Positions 45,391 to 53,907 of a DNA stretch of 64,000 nucleotides are shown piece after piece. Each line of letters starts with the position of its first letter. Position 1 is the stretch's first letter. The DNA comes from Martinezella rhizogenes (GTDB lineage: Bacteria > Pseudomonadota > Alphaproteobacteria > Rhizobiales > Rhizobiaceae). The position numbers were made by a program, and so were the translations under genes. Below the pieces are notes generated by a model. That model worked only from the letters and a program-made list of their open reading frames with translations. It did not search any database and was not told where the DNA came from. Where the stretch lies: contig NZ_JAPYZZ010000007.1 in NCBI RefSeq assembly GCF_027460065.1, positions 248,001 to 312,000 of the forward strand. The letters run 5' to 3'.

Positions 45391-46680
45391 TTACATGTAC
45401 GGGTACATCGGGAAACGGTCGGTCAGGCCGACGACCTTTTCACGCACGGCGGCCTCGACGGAGGCATTGCCTTCATCCGAATTGGCAACCTTCAAGCCGT
45501 CGAGAACCTCGACGATCAGCTTGCCGATTTCGCGGAATTCCGCTTCCTTGAAACCGCGCGTCGTACCGGCCGGCGTGCCGAGACGGACACCAGAGGTGAC
45601 GAAGGGCTTTTCCGGGTCGAAAGGAATGCCGTTCTTGTTGCAGGTGATGTAAGCGCGGCCGAGGGCTGCTTCCGCACGCTTGCCTGTCGCGTTCTTCTTG
45701 CGAAGGTCGACCAGCATCAAGTGGTTGTCGGTGCCGCCGGAGACGACATCCAGACCACCTTCGATCAGGGTTTCGGCCAGCGCCTTGGCGTTCTTCACGA
45801 CCTGCGCGGCATAGTCCTTGAATTCCGGCTGCAACGCTTCACCGAAGGCAACGGCCTTGGCGGCGATGACGTGCATCAGCGGGCCGCCCTGCAGGCCGGG
45901 GAATACGGCCGAATTGAACTTCTTGGCCAGATCCTCGTCATTGGTGAGGATCATGCCGCCGCGCGGGCCGCGCAGCGACTTGTGGGTCGTCGTCGTTGCG
46001 ACGTGGCAATGCGGGAACGGCGACGGGTGCTGGCCACCGGCAACGAGACCGGCGATGTGGGCCATGTCGACCATCAGGTAAGCGCCGACTTCATCGGCGA
46101 TCTCGCGGAAACGCTTCCAGTCCCAGACCCGCGAATAGGCGGTGCCACCGGCGAGGATCAGCTTCGGCCGGGTTTCCTTGGCCTTGCGCTCCACTTCGTC
46201 CATGTCGAGCAGGTTGTCGCCTTCGCGCACGCCGTAGGACACGACGTTGAACCATTTGCCGGACATGTTGACCGGCGAACCATGCGTCAGGTGACCGCCC
46301 GAGTTCAGGTCGAGACCCATGAAGGTATCGCCCGGCTGCAGGAGCGCGAGGAACACGGCCTGGTTCATCTGCGAACCGGAATTCGGCTGAACGTTGGCAA
46401 AGTTGACGCCGAACAGCTTCTTGGCGCGCTCGATGGCGAGTTCTTCAGCGATGTCGACGAACTGGCAGCCGCCGTAATAACGCTTGCCGGGATAACCCTC
46501 GGCATATTTGTTGGTCATGATCGAACCCTGCGCTTCAAGCACAGCGCGGGAAACGATGTTTTCCGAGGCGATCAGTTCGATCTCGTGGCGCTGGCGACCC
46601 AGTTCCTTCTCGATCGCGCCGAAAATATCCGGATCGACTTCGGCAAGCGGACGGGAGAAGAAAGCATCTGTGTTCGACAT
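45391..46680 (-). CDS. glyA: Serine hydroxymethyltransferase
   Basis: PLP enzyme turning serine plus THF into glycine and methylene-THF. 429 residues. The PLP lysine is in [16 protein letters not shown]; other marks are [17 protein letters not shown] and [15 protein letters not shown]. The ATG at 46680 follows AGGAG and is preferred to the 46866 frame opening. First gene of the glyA-nrdR-ribD-ribE run. Confidence 0.95.
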   Translation of the reverse strand: MSNTDAFFSRPLAEVDPDIFGAIEKELGRQRHEIELIASENIVSRAVLEAQGSIMTNKYAEGYPGKRYYGGCQFVDIAEELAIERAKKLFGVNFANVQPNSGSQMNQAVFLALLQPGDTFMGLDLNSGGHLTHGSPVNMSGKWFNVVSYGVREGDNLLDMDEVERKAKETRPKLILAGGTAYSRVWDWKRFREIADEVGAYLMVDMAHIAGLVAGGQHPSPFPHCHVATTTTHKSLRGPRGGMILTNDEDLAKKFNSAVFPGLQGGPLMHVIAAKAVAFGEALQPEFKDYAAQVVKNAKALAETLIEGGLDVVSGGTDNHLMLVDLRKKNATGKRAEAALGRAYITCNKNGIPFDPEKPFVTSGVRLGTPAGTTRGFKEAEFREIGKLIVEVLDGLKVANSDEGNASVEAAVREKVVGLTDRFPMYPYM

Positions 46681-47032
46681 GGTGAAGGCTCCTGAAACAG
46701 TAATGCGATGGCGTCTTAGCGCCCTGCCCGAACAAGAGCAATACGGGCAGCGAGATTTGCCCGTCAAACTGCGACGTTGCGGCGAAAAGTGACAGATGTT
46801 TTTATGAAAAGCAGGATACGACGGAAAATAAAGGCGGCGCTTCGATGATGCGCGGCCAAGCCACACACTCGCGTCATCCTCGGGCTTGTCCCGAGGATCT
46901 GCAACGCTTCTATTTTACGATAGGTGATTAGATCCTCGGGACAAGCCCGAGGATGACGGCGGAGGGACTGGCTGGCTTTCCAGCGATCACCTCTCCCCTC
47001 GCCCACAATTCCACGCTGACGGCTAAGCCCTA
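46681..47032. other. Intergenic region upstream of glyA
   Basis: 352 bases without a supported gene. It contains the palindrome at 46872-46958 and, nearer glyA, a GC-rich stretch that probably holds the glyA promoter. No riboswitch-like fold was recognised. Confidence 0.5.
46872..46958. repeat. Perfect 29-bp inverted repeat element
   Basis: Arms 46872-46900 and 46930-46958 are perfect inverted copies, each containing CCTCGGGCTTGTCCCGAGG. A diverged copy lies at about 19373-19455. Confidence 0.82.
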
Positions 47033-48364
47033 TCAGTTGCGCGGCAGCAAATCGTCGTCCACCGCACCTGCCGGCTGCTCCATGCCCGCGGTGGTGTTGA
47101 GCGCCAGTTCGGCATTGCCGTCCTTGCCGTAGATATCGTCGCGGAACTGAACCACGCCGTCCTTCGCTGACCATGCGGTGATGTAGACGAAATAAACGGG
47201 CACTTCCTGCGCGAGCTTGATCGGCGTGTTGACGCGCGATGCGATGACGCGTTCCATTTCCTGGCGTGACCAGCCGGGCGTGTCACGCAGCAACCAGGAC
47301 GTCAGGTCGCGTACGTTCTGCACGCGCACGCAACCGGACGATTCAAAACGCATCAGCTTGTTGAACAGGCCCTGCTGCGGCGTGTCGTGCATATATTCGT
47401 TGTTCGGATTGTGGAAGTTGATCTTCGTCGAGGACATGGCGTTGATCTTGCCGGGGTCCTGACGGAACATCAGGTTCGGAGCCTTCGGCGCGAACCAGTC
47501 GACCGTGGTCGGCGAGACTTCCTGCCCCTTGCCGTCGATGAGGCGGATGTTGTTCCGCTCCAGATAGGTCGGGTCCTTCTGCATCAGCGGCACGATGTCC
47601 TTTTCGACGATCGAACGCGGCGCGGTCCAGTAAGGATTGAGGATAACCTCGTAGATCTTGGAATTGATGACGTGGGTCGGGCGGCTGGCGCGGCCGACAA
47701 CGGCGGTGTTGCGCAGCACGACGCGTTCGTTTTCAACGGCCTCGATGGCGGCGGCCGGGATATTCACCATCAGGTGACGCTGGCCGAGATCTCCGGACAT
47801 GGACTGGATGCGCACGAGGTTGGTCTGCAGCTGCGCGAGACGAATCTGCGCGGAAACATTGAGCGCCTTGGTGGTATATTCGCCGCTGACGCCGTCAGCC
47901 GGAAGCCCGTGACGCGCCTGGAAACGCTTCAGCGCGCCATCGACATAGGAATCAAAGGCGCTGGAAATGCCGGCTTCACGCGGCAGGTCGCCCGATACCA
48001 TCAGTCGCTGGCGCAGCGCCTGCACGGAAGGATCGGAGACGCCGATCTGGAGACGCTGCTGGCTGGCGGGCACATCCGGCCAGCCGCCGTTCTGAACGAT
48101 CTGCTGATATTGCATGATCGCCTGCTGCATGTAGACAGGGGCTTCCCGTCCGAGAACCGGATTGTTGGAAACGACGCCGACGGCCGAACGCGAGGTATTG
48201 GCGTCGAACTGGTCATCCCAGTTACCGCGGCGCGAAGAGCCCATGAGATCGTTGAGCGCATCCTGCGCAAGGGCCGGCGCGGCAAGCGCGGCAACACCAA
48301 CGGAAACGGCCGAACGCAGAAGCGTGCGGCGCGATACGGGATCGGAAACGGATTTCTTTGTCAT
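47033..48364 (-). CDS. L,D-transpeptidase (LdtP-like), Tat-exported
   Basis: Forms 3-3 cross-links, or anchors proteins, in peptidoglycan. 443 residues: a Tat signal (SRRTLLRSAVSVGVAALAAP), a peptidoglycan-binding segment (ALKRFQARHGLPADGVSG), then a YkuD domain with the His in MHDTPQQGLFNK and the catalytic Cys in RFESSGCVRVQN. Downstream of the MarR-type ldtR gene, the same pairing as LdtP and LdtR in Liberibacter and Sinorhizobium; the regulation is inferred from that. Confidence 0.87.
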   Translation of the reverse strand: MTKKSVSDPVSRRTLLRSAVSVGVAALAAPALAQDALNDLMGSSRRGNWDDQFDANTSRSAVGVVSNNPVLGREAPVYMQQAIMQYQQIVQNGGWPDVPASQQRLQIGVSDPSVQALRQRLMVSGDLPREAGISSAFDSYVDGALKRFQARHGLPADGVSGEYTTKALNVSAQIRLAQLQTNLVRIQSMSGDLGQRHLMVNIPAAAIEAVENERVVLRNTAVVGRASRPTHVINSKIYEVILNPYWTAPRSIVEKDIVPLMQKDPTYLERNNIRLIDGKGQEVSPTTVDWFAPKAPNLMFRQDPGKINAMSSTKINFHNPNNEYMHDTPQQGLFNKLMRFESSGCVRVQNVRDLTSWLLRDTPGWSRQEMERVIASRVNTPIKLAQEVPVYFVYITAWSAKDGVVQFRDDIYGKDGNAELALNTTAGMEQPAGAVDDDLLPRN

Positions 48365-48736
48365 TCTACCTACCAGCCACTCTCTTCGGCATTCTGAACA
48401 ATGCCTAAATCAATATGATTAACAAACACGTACAACGTGCCTGCCGGCCGGTAATACCCGATATGCAAGATCAGGGCGCTGGTGTCTGGCAATATAATCG
48501 GCACTTGCCGCAACAACAGGAGGAACAGCCGGCTCCTTAGTCTTGCGCGTCCCATATCAATATGGCCGATTCGTGTCACTGCCCTCTTCTCACGAAGCTG
48601 TGTTTCCCTGAAAAACAGGGCGAAGGCCTGACGGATGGCCGGGCTTGACAGGGAAAAACGCGCGGCGGTACCGCGCAGAATCCGCAAGCCGGGGGCAAAG
48701 GATGCCCCCGGCCTAAACAGTGAAACCGTCGCGGAA
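48365..48736. other. Intergenic region between ldtR and ldtP
   Basis: 372 bases without a supported gene. It contains the ldtR terminator hairpin (48688-48712), a short hairpin CCCTG-AAAAA-CAGGG near 48607, and an AT-rich part next to the ldtP start, which probably holds its promoter. Confidence 0.5.
48688..48712 (-). terminator. Hairpin after ldtR
   Basis: GCCGGGGGCA pairs with TGCCCCCGGC around AAGGA. It lies 25 bases after the ldtR stop. The following T-run is short. Confidence 0.6.
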
Positions 48737-49249
48737 TTACAGGCGGTAAGCGATCGAGTCGTTCCAGAAGCGATCAAGGCGCTGCAGCAGCTTGTTCATT
48801 TCGGAGAACTCACCGGTGCCGATGCCGCCGACCTTTTCGATCGAGCCGACGTGGCGTTCATAAAGGCGGGCAACCGTTTCGGCGATTGCCTGGCCCTCTT
48901 CGGTCAGGCTGATGCGGACCGAGCGGCGGTCGACACGCGAGCGCTGGTGGTTGATGAGACCGAGGTCGACCAGCTTCTTGACGTTATAGGAGACGTTCGA
49001 GCCGAGGTAATAACCGCGGGAACGAAGTTCGCCGGCCGTCAGTTCGGAATTGCCGATGTTGAACAGCAGGAGAGCCTGAACGGCGTTGACGTCATCGCGA
49101 CCCTGACGGTCGAACTCGTCCTTGATGACATCGAGGAGGCGGCGGTGGAGGCGTTCCACCAGGTGCAGCGACTCCATGTAGAGCGAACGGATGGTATCTT
49201 CGTGTGCGTCGGCAACAACGGCCTGCGGCTTAACTTTGCTATTGATCAT
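48737..49249 (-). CDS. ldtR: MarR-family regulator (LdtR-like)
   Basis: A 170-residue winged-helix regulator. The DNA-binding part is NSELTAGELRSRGYYLGSNVSYNVKKLVDLGLI with wing HQRSRVDRRSVRISLTEEG. It closely matches LdtR, known from Liberibacter asiaticus to regulate the L,D-transpeptidase LdtP, and here the ldtP-like gene is the next gene downstream. The ligand and operator cannot be read. Confidence 0.85.
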   Translation of the reverse strand: MINSKVKPQAVVADAHEDTIRSLYMESLHLVERLHRRLLDVIKDEFDRQGRDDVNAVQALLLFNIGNSELTAGELRSRGYYLGSNVSYNVKKLVDLGLINHQRSRVDRRSVRISLTEEGQAIAETVARLYERHVGSIEKVGGIGTGEFSEMNKLLQRLDRFWNDSIAYRL

Positions 49250-49442
49250 GACTGCCTCACTGTTTTGTTTGGCGGTGTGTTTGTTTGTCTCCCGCCTTGA
49301 GTGAGAACCTAATCAATGCGCATAAAATTCTACTTAAAAGCTACGATTAACAAATAGTTACCTGCATTTTCCCAAAGGCGCCGAACTTGTGGCGAAGCGG
49401 GAATGCGCTGAGCGCGAACATTATAAATCAATGACTTAACCG

Positions 49443-49467
49443 AAAAAACCGGCCTGAAAACAGGCCG
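49443..49467 (-). terminator. Terminator of the 49481-49918 gene
   Basis: CGGCCTG pairs with CAGGCCG around a 4-base loop and, on the minus strand, six T residues follow. Typical intrinsic terminator. Confidence 0.85.
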
Positions 49468-49480
49468 AATTGCTTTATTC

Positions 49481-49918
49481 TTATGGTAAATCAATTCTTG
49501 CGCGCTCTTCATTTTGGCGGTGATCCAGCCAGAAAGCGACCAGGAATAGTATATAAATGGTTGCCACGAGACCGTGCATGACGGGCACGAGCGTGTTGGC
49601 ACCGAAGATATGCGGCCATACCTTATACATGGCGATCTGCGTGCCGGCGCCCATGACCCACATGACCGCCCCCCAGGAGGCGCCGAGCCACAGACCAAGG
49701 GCCGCGACCGGGAAAATAACCGCGAGCGCACTGCCCGCCACACGCCAGGGCAGGTTCAGCATATCGAAGCGCCCATGACCGCCAAGCGAATAGCCCGTCA
49801 GCATCGCCCAATATTGCAGGCCGAACCAGAAACAGGACACCGCCACCAGTCTCATGAAGACCAGAAACAGGATTTCCGTCAGCGGGCGTTTCGGCAGAGG
49901 TTGAGAATCAGGTTCCAT
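49481..49918 (-). CDS. Hypothetical membrane protein (DUF6163-like)
   Basis: A 145-residue protein with four hydrophobic segments: LTEILFLVFMRLVAVSCFWF, the AGSALAVIFPVAALGLWLG and WGAVMWVMGAGTQIAMYKVW helices, and VATIYILFLVAFWL. No catalytic motif. It resembles a Rhizobiales-restricted membrane family (DUF6163, from memory, not checked). It has its own terminator. Confidence 0.7.
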   Translation of the reverse strand: MEPDSQPLPKRPLTEILFLVFMRLVAVSCFWFGLQYWAMLTGYSLGGHGRFDMLNLPWRVAGSALAVIFPVAALGLWLGASWGAVMWVMGAGTQIAMYKVWPHIFGANTLVPVMHGLVATIYILFLVAFWLDHRQNEERARIDLP

Positions 49919-50101
49919 GGCCGGAAGATAAGGTCTCGACGGGCGGGCGACCAGTCCATATTGAATCCCGCCGCGTGCCTTGTCAAAACATCATCATCAG
50001 CCAGGCCGGCAAACCCGCCGAAATCATACAAAGCTGCCCAAATGGTTGCACCGCACGCCGGCACGTTTTGGCGATATGGGCACCGCGCAGGCGGCCCCTT
50101 C

Positions 50102-51145
50102 TTAAATAGCCAAGGCAAGAGCCAGAAGGAGGCGATAAGGAAGACTGCGAGGCACCATTTGGTTTATGGTTCCGGCAATATAGAGATCACGATCCGGTAC
50201 ATAAAAGAGCATTGTGCCGAAGGCGCCGGAATGTCCGATCATCGCCGGGACTGAAAAGAAGGGCGACTGCCAGCGTGGAATGCTGAACCGCATGACACCC
50301 ACACCGTAAGAAAGAGGAACCCACAGTGAAAAAATCGAGTGCCACCGTGCCGTCATCCTCGCCAAGCATGCCTTGGGAAACAGCTCTCCTGTCACGAAAG
50401 CGCGAAGAAAGCGGATCTGGTCCGAGATAGTCGATACGATGGCGCCTTCGGCCGTAAAAGAGGACAAGGCCTTGGGCGTATATAAACGCCTGTCTCGATA
50501 CATGACCGCCGTGACCTCACAGAAGCGGTTGAGGGTCGCTGCCGTAAAAAGCCAAGTATCCTTCAACGCCAGCGGCTCAAGCAGACGCTCACGCAGCGCA
50601 TCTTCGTAACTGCGACCGCACAGAACTTCGATGATGCGTCCCAAAAGCATATAGTTGGTGTCGCTGTAGAATGCCTTTCCCGGCGTGGAGGGAGCAAAAT
50701 GTCCCTTCATGGACCGGCAGATCGACAGAAGTTCATCTAAGCTCCAGCCCCTGTCTGCCTGCAGAAGATCGGCAAGGACAATGCGTCCATCCGGTTGCGT
50801 CTCTTCGAAATAGTCCGGAATGCCCGATGTGTGGGCCAGAAGGTCACCGATCGTGACCTTCGATCCGAAATCATATCCCTTGTAAATATTGAGACCACAC
50901 ATCACCTCCCATCCGAGCACATCAGCAGCGCGGGTATCCAGTGAAAGCACGTGCTCTTCACATAACTGCATGATCAGAGCCGTGGTGAACAATTTGGTAA
51001 TGCTGGCGATGAAGTAGGGCTGTCGCTCTACGCCGCATCGCCAGGAGAAACCAGTAGATGGTTGCTCGATTGCCAGGGAAAGCCCGGTTATGCCGGGCGC
51101 GTTGGCAAACCGCGTCACGATCCGTTCAAGTTTGGGTTTTTGCAT
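50102..51145 (-). CDS. Serine hydrolase (beta-lactamase/PBP fold)
   Basis: A 347-residue protein with SxxK as SITK (Ser48-Lys51), YSDTNY where the family has a YxN motif (here Asp162 in place of Asn), and the HSG-like GHSGAFG. No signal peptide is visible, so it may be cytoplasmic; substrates of this class include D-amino-acid peptides and esters. The Asn-to-Asp change means the activity may be altered. Convergence or operon ties to neighbours are not evident. Confidence 0.82.
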   Translation of the reverse strand: MQKPKLERIVTRFANAPGITGLSLAIEQPSTGFSWRCGVERQPYFIASITKLFTTALIMQLCEEHVLSLDTRAADVLGWEVMCGLNIYKGYDFGSKVTIGDLLAHTSGIPDYFEETQPDGRIVLADLLQADRGWSLDELLSICRSMKGHFAPSTPGKAFYSDTNYMLLGRIIEVLCGRSYEDALRERLLEPLALKDTWLFTAATLNRFCEVTAVMYRDRRLYTPKALSSFTAEGAIVSTISDQIRFLRAFVTGELFPKACLARMTARWHSIFSLWVPLSYGVGVMRFSIPRWQSPFFSVPAMIGHSGAFGTMLFYVPDRDLYIAGTINQMVPRSLPYRLLLALALAI

Positions 51146-51309
51146 CTATCGTCCCGCTGGGCCAAGCTCGTTTCCGCCATCATCGAGAGCTGATTTATCC
51201 CGGCCAAGAGGCATTGTGACCCAACACCATTGCAGGAAAATTGCCGCATTCGCATCGCGCCTCCTCTGTGTTATGCAGCTTGCGAAATTTGATCGAAGGA
51301 CATTCTGAC

Positions 51310-52323
51310 ATGCAGGACAAAACGCATCTGGTCGACGAGATCACCGGCCATCGCCGCATGCGGCGCAATCGCAAGGCGGATTGGACGCGCCGTCTGGTTC
51401 AGGAAAATCGCCTGACCGTTGATGATCTCATCTGGCCGGTCTTCATCGTGCCGGGTAGCAATATTATCGAGCCCATTCCGGCCATGCCCGGCGTCAACCG
51501 CATGAGCGTTGACCGGCTGGTGGAAGCGGCCAAGGAAGCCGCTGATCTCGGCATTCCCGCAATCGCGACATTCCCGAATATCGAGATGGAGCTGCGCGAC
51601 GAGACCGGCTCGAATGCTCTCGAGGCCAATAATCTCATCAACCAGGCGACGATCGCCGTTAAAAAAGCCGTTCCCAATATCGGCATGATCACCGATGTCG
51701 CGCTCGACCCTTTCACCAGCCATGGCCATGACGGCATTCTGCGGGGCGACGAGATCGTCAATGACGAAACGGTAGAGCAGGTCGTCAGGGCCGCTATCCT
51801 GCAGGCGGAAGCCGGTTCGGACATTATTTCCCCCTCGGAGATGATGGATGGCCGTATCGGCGCCATCCGTCGCGGTCTCGATGCCGCCGGGCACCAGAAT
51901 GTCGGCATCATGGCCTATGCGACGAAATTCTCTTCCGGCTATTACGGCCCCTATCGCGAAGCGATCTCCACTGCCGGTCTGCTGAAGGGCGACAAGAACA
52001 GCTATTACATCAGCCCCGCCAACGGCATGGAGGCGATCCGCGATGCGGCGCTTGACGTCGAGGAAGGTGCCGACATGCTGATGGTCAAACCCGGCCTGCC
52101 CTATCTCGATATCTGCTGGCGGCTGAAGGAAAATTTCGGGCTGCCGACCTTCGCGTATCAGGTGTCAGGCGAATATACCCAGATCAAGGCCGCGGCCATG
52201 AATGGCTGGATCGACGGCGAGCGTGTGATGATGGAAACGCTTCTCTGTTTCAAGCGTGCGGGTTGCGACGGTATTCTTACCTATTTCGCCATAGAGGCTG
52301 CACGCAAACTGGCAAAGGGCTGA
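51310..52323 (+). CDS. hemB: Delta-aminolevulinic acid dehydratase (porphobilinogen synthase)
   Basis: Condenses two ALA molecules to porphobilinogen in haem synthesis. 337 residues. The Schiff-base lysines are in AYATKFSSGYYGPYR and MLMVKPGLPYLD. The metal-site region reads TDVALDPFTSHGHDG: Asp where zinc enzymes have Cys, so this is the magnesium-type HemB. The ATG at 51310 follows AAGGACA. Confidence 0.94.
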   Translation: MQDKTHLVDEITGHRRMRRNRKADWTRRLVQENRLTVDDLIWPVFIVPGSNIIEPIPAMPGVNRMSVDRLVEAAKEAADLGIPAIATFPNIEMELRDETGSNALEANNLINQATIAVKKAVPNIGMITDVALDPFTSHGHDGILRGDEIVNDETVEQVVRAAILQAEAGSDIISPSEMMDGRIGAIRRGLDAAGHQNVGIMAYATKFSSGYYGPYREAISTAGLLKGDKNSYYISPANGMEAIRDAALDVEEGADMLMVKPGLPYLDICWRLKENFGLPTFAYQVSGEYTQIKAAAMNGWIDGERVMMETLLCFKRAGCDGILTYFAIEAARKLAKG

Positions 52324-52420
52324 GCCCGACGCTTATTGTATTCGGTCGTTTTCTTCCCATATTGTCTGCTGACACGGCAAATATGCCGCGCTGTCAGATC
52401 CCCTCAGGAGAAAACGACCG

Positions 52421-52879
52421 ATGAGCCTCGACCAGAACCCCACCTATGCCGCACCGGATGACTGGCGCGCCTATAGCGGCGTCCTGAGCCGGCGCGTCTT
52501 CGCGTTCCTGATCGATTACGCGATCGTTCTGCTTCTGTGCATCCCGGCCGCGGTCGTCGTGTTTTTTCTCGGCGTAATTACCTTCGGCCTTGGCTGGTTT
52601 CTCTACCCGGCGCTTTTCGTCATCGTCGCGGTGCTTTATTTCGGTGTTTCGCTCGGCGGCCCCTCGCAGGCCACACCCGGCATGCGGGCGATGGGCATCG
52701 CAATGGCGCGCATGGACGGACGGCGAATCGATTTCCTGCTGGCGACCGTGCACATCGTGCTGTTCTGGGTCATCAACTCGGTTTTGACGCCGCTGATACT
52801 GCTCGCAGGCCTGTTTACCGAGCGCTCGCGCCTCGTTCACGACTTCCTGCTCGGCACCGTCATGGTCAGAACACGCTGA
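52421..52879 (+). CDS. RDD family membrane protein
   Basis: A 152-residue protein with three or four helices and the RDD pattern: RRVFAFLIDYAIVLL (Arg, Asp-bearing first helix), GMRAMGIAM, and RSRLVHDFLLGTVMV near the end. Function of the family is not settled (transport or ion exchange has been proposed). Terminator just downstream. Confidence 0.85.
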   Translation: MSLDQNPTYAAPDDWRAYSGVLSRRVFAFLIDYAIVLLLCIPAAVVVFFLGVITFGLGWFLYPALFVIVAVLYFGVSLGGPSQATPGMRAMGIAMARMDGRRIDFLLATVHIVLFWVINSVLTPLILLAGLFTERSRLVHDFLLGTVMVRTR

Positions 52880-52890
52880 TATCGCAGAAT

Positions 52891-52912
52891 GCCACGAAAA
52901 CGTGGCTTTTAA
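52891..52912 (+). terminator. Terminator after the RDD gene
   Basis: GCCACG-AAAA-CGTGGC followed by TTTT, 12 bases after the stop. Confidence 0.85.
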
Positions 52913-53056
52913 AGGCGGTAAATACCTCATCCCGCAGTTGACGTTTTCCGTCATTTTGCCATTCTGTGACATTATGCTTGTCGCTTGAAGCGCCGCCGCC
53001 AACCCCGTGAAATCGCGGCGCGCTTTATAACAGACGCAGGAGGCGATCACGGTTCG

Positions 53057-53815
53057 ATGAACACGCAGGCGACGCCCTCTCCTCAATTCTATCTTACGGC
53101 GCCGGCCACCTGCCCCTATCTGCCGAACCAGATGGAGCGGAAGGTCTTCACCCATCTGGTCGGCCCGCGCGCCTCGGAAATGAACGATCTTCTGACGCAG
53201 GGCGGTTTCAGACGCTCGCAGAACATCGCCTATCGCCCGGCCTGCGAAACCTGCCGCGCCTGTGTTTCCGTGCGCATCCTGACCGAACAGTTCCAACCGA
53301 CGAAATCGATGCGGCGCGTTCTTGCCGCCAACCGAGATGTCGTAGCGACTGTTCACGCTGCCGAACCCTCCACCGAACAATTCGCCCTGTTTCGCCGCTA
53401 CCTCGACAACCGCCACCAGTCCGGCGGCATGTCCGACATGTCGGCGCTGGACTATGCGATCATGGTGGAAGACACACATGTGAACACCCGCATCATCGAA
53501 TATCGCGTGCGCGAGCCCGGCTCCGGGATCGATTCCAGCAAACGCGGCGAGCTTCTGGCCGTGGCGCTCAGCGACGTGATGAGCGACGGCCTGTCGATGG
53601 TCTATTCCTTCTTCAATCCCGCGCTGGAAAAGCGTTCGCTCGGCACCTTCATGATCATTGATCACATCACCCGCACCCGCGCGCTCGGCTTGCCGCATGT
53701 CTATCTCGGCTATTGGGTCGATGGTTCGGAAAAGATGGGCTACAAGACCCGCTACCATCCGCAGGAGCATCTGACGCCGCGCGGATGGGAGGTTTATGTG
53801 CCGGAAGAAGAATGA
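53057..53815 (+). CDS. bpt: Aspartate/glutamate leucyltransferase (bacterial arginyltransferase family)
   Basis: N-end rule transferase that adds Leu to proteins with N-terminal Asp or Glu, marking them for ClpS/ClpAP. 252 residues. The Cys-rich N-terminal motif [16 protein letters not shown] and the C-terminal [20 protein letters not shown] are typical. The ATG at 53057 begins at the conserved part; an AGGAGG lies further upstream (13 bases). The N-terminal extension to 52985 is rejected. Confidence 0.88.
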   Translation: MNTQATPSPQFYLTAPATCPYLPNQMERKVFTHLVGPRASEMNDLLTQGGFRRSQNIAYRPACETCRACVSVRILTEQFQPTKSMRRVLAANRDVVATVHAAEPSTEQFALFRRYLDNRHQSGGMSDMSALDYAIMVEDTHVNTRIIEYRVREPGSGIDSSKRGELLAVALSDVMSDGLSMVYSFFNPALEKRSLGTFMIIDHITRTRALGLPHVYLGYWVDGSEKMGYKTRYHPQEHLTPRGWEVYVPEEE

Positions 53816-53830
53816 GTTGTCGTTGAAAAC

Positions 53831-53846
53831 CCAGCACGAATGCTGG
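53831..53846. terminator. Hairpin between bpt and parC
   Basis: CCAGCA-CGAA-TGCTGG follows the bpt stop, between two convergent genes. Confidence 0.55.
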
Positions 53847-53907
53847 GCTGATATAAGCAGCGCAGGAAAGGCGTCCCGGCTTTGCCCCCGGGAACGCTGT
53901 TCAAATA

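Noticed and set aside
46681..47032. A glycine or other riboswitch before glyA
   Set aside because: No conserved aptamer core could be found by eye; the strong structure there is a dispersed palindrome.
48370..48777. A 135-residue frame in the ldtR-ldtP gap
   Set aside because: It overlaps the ldtR end and terminator, has no ribosome site and no domain.
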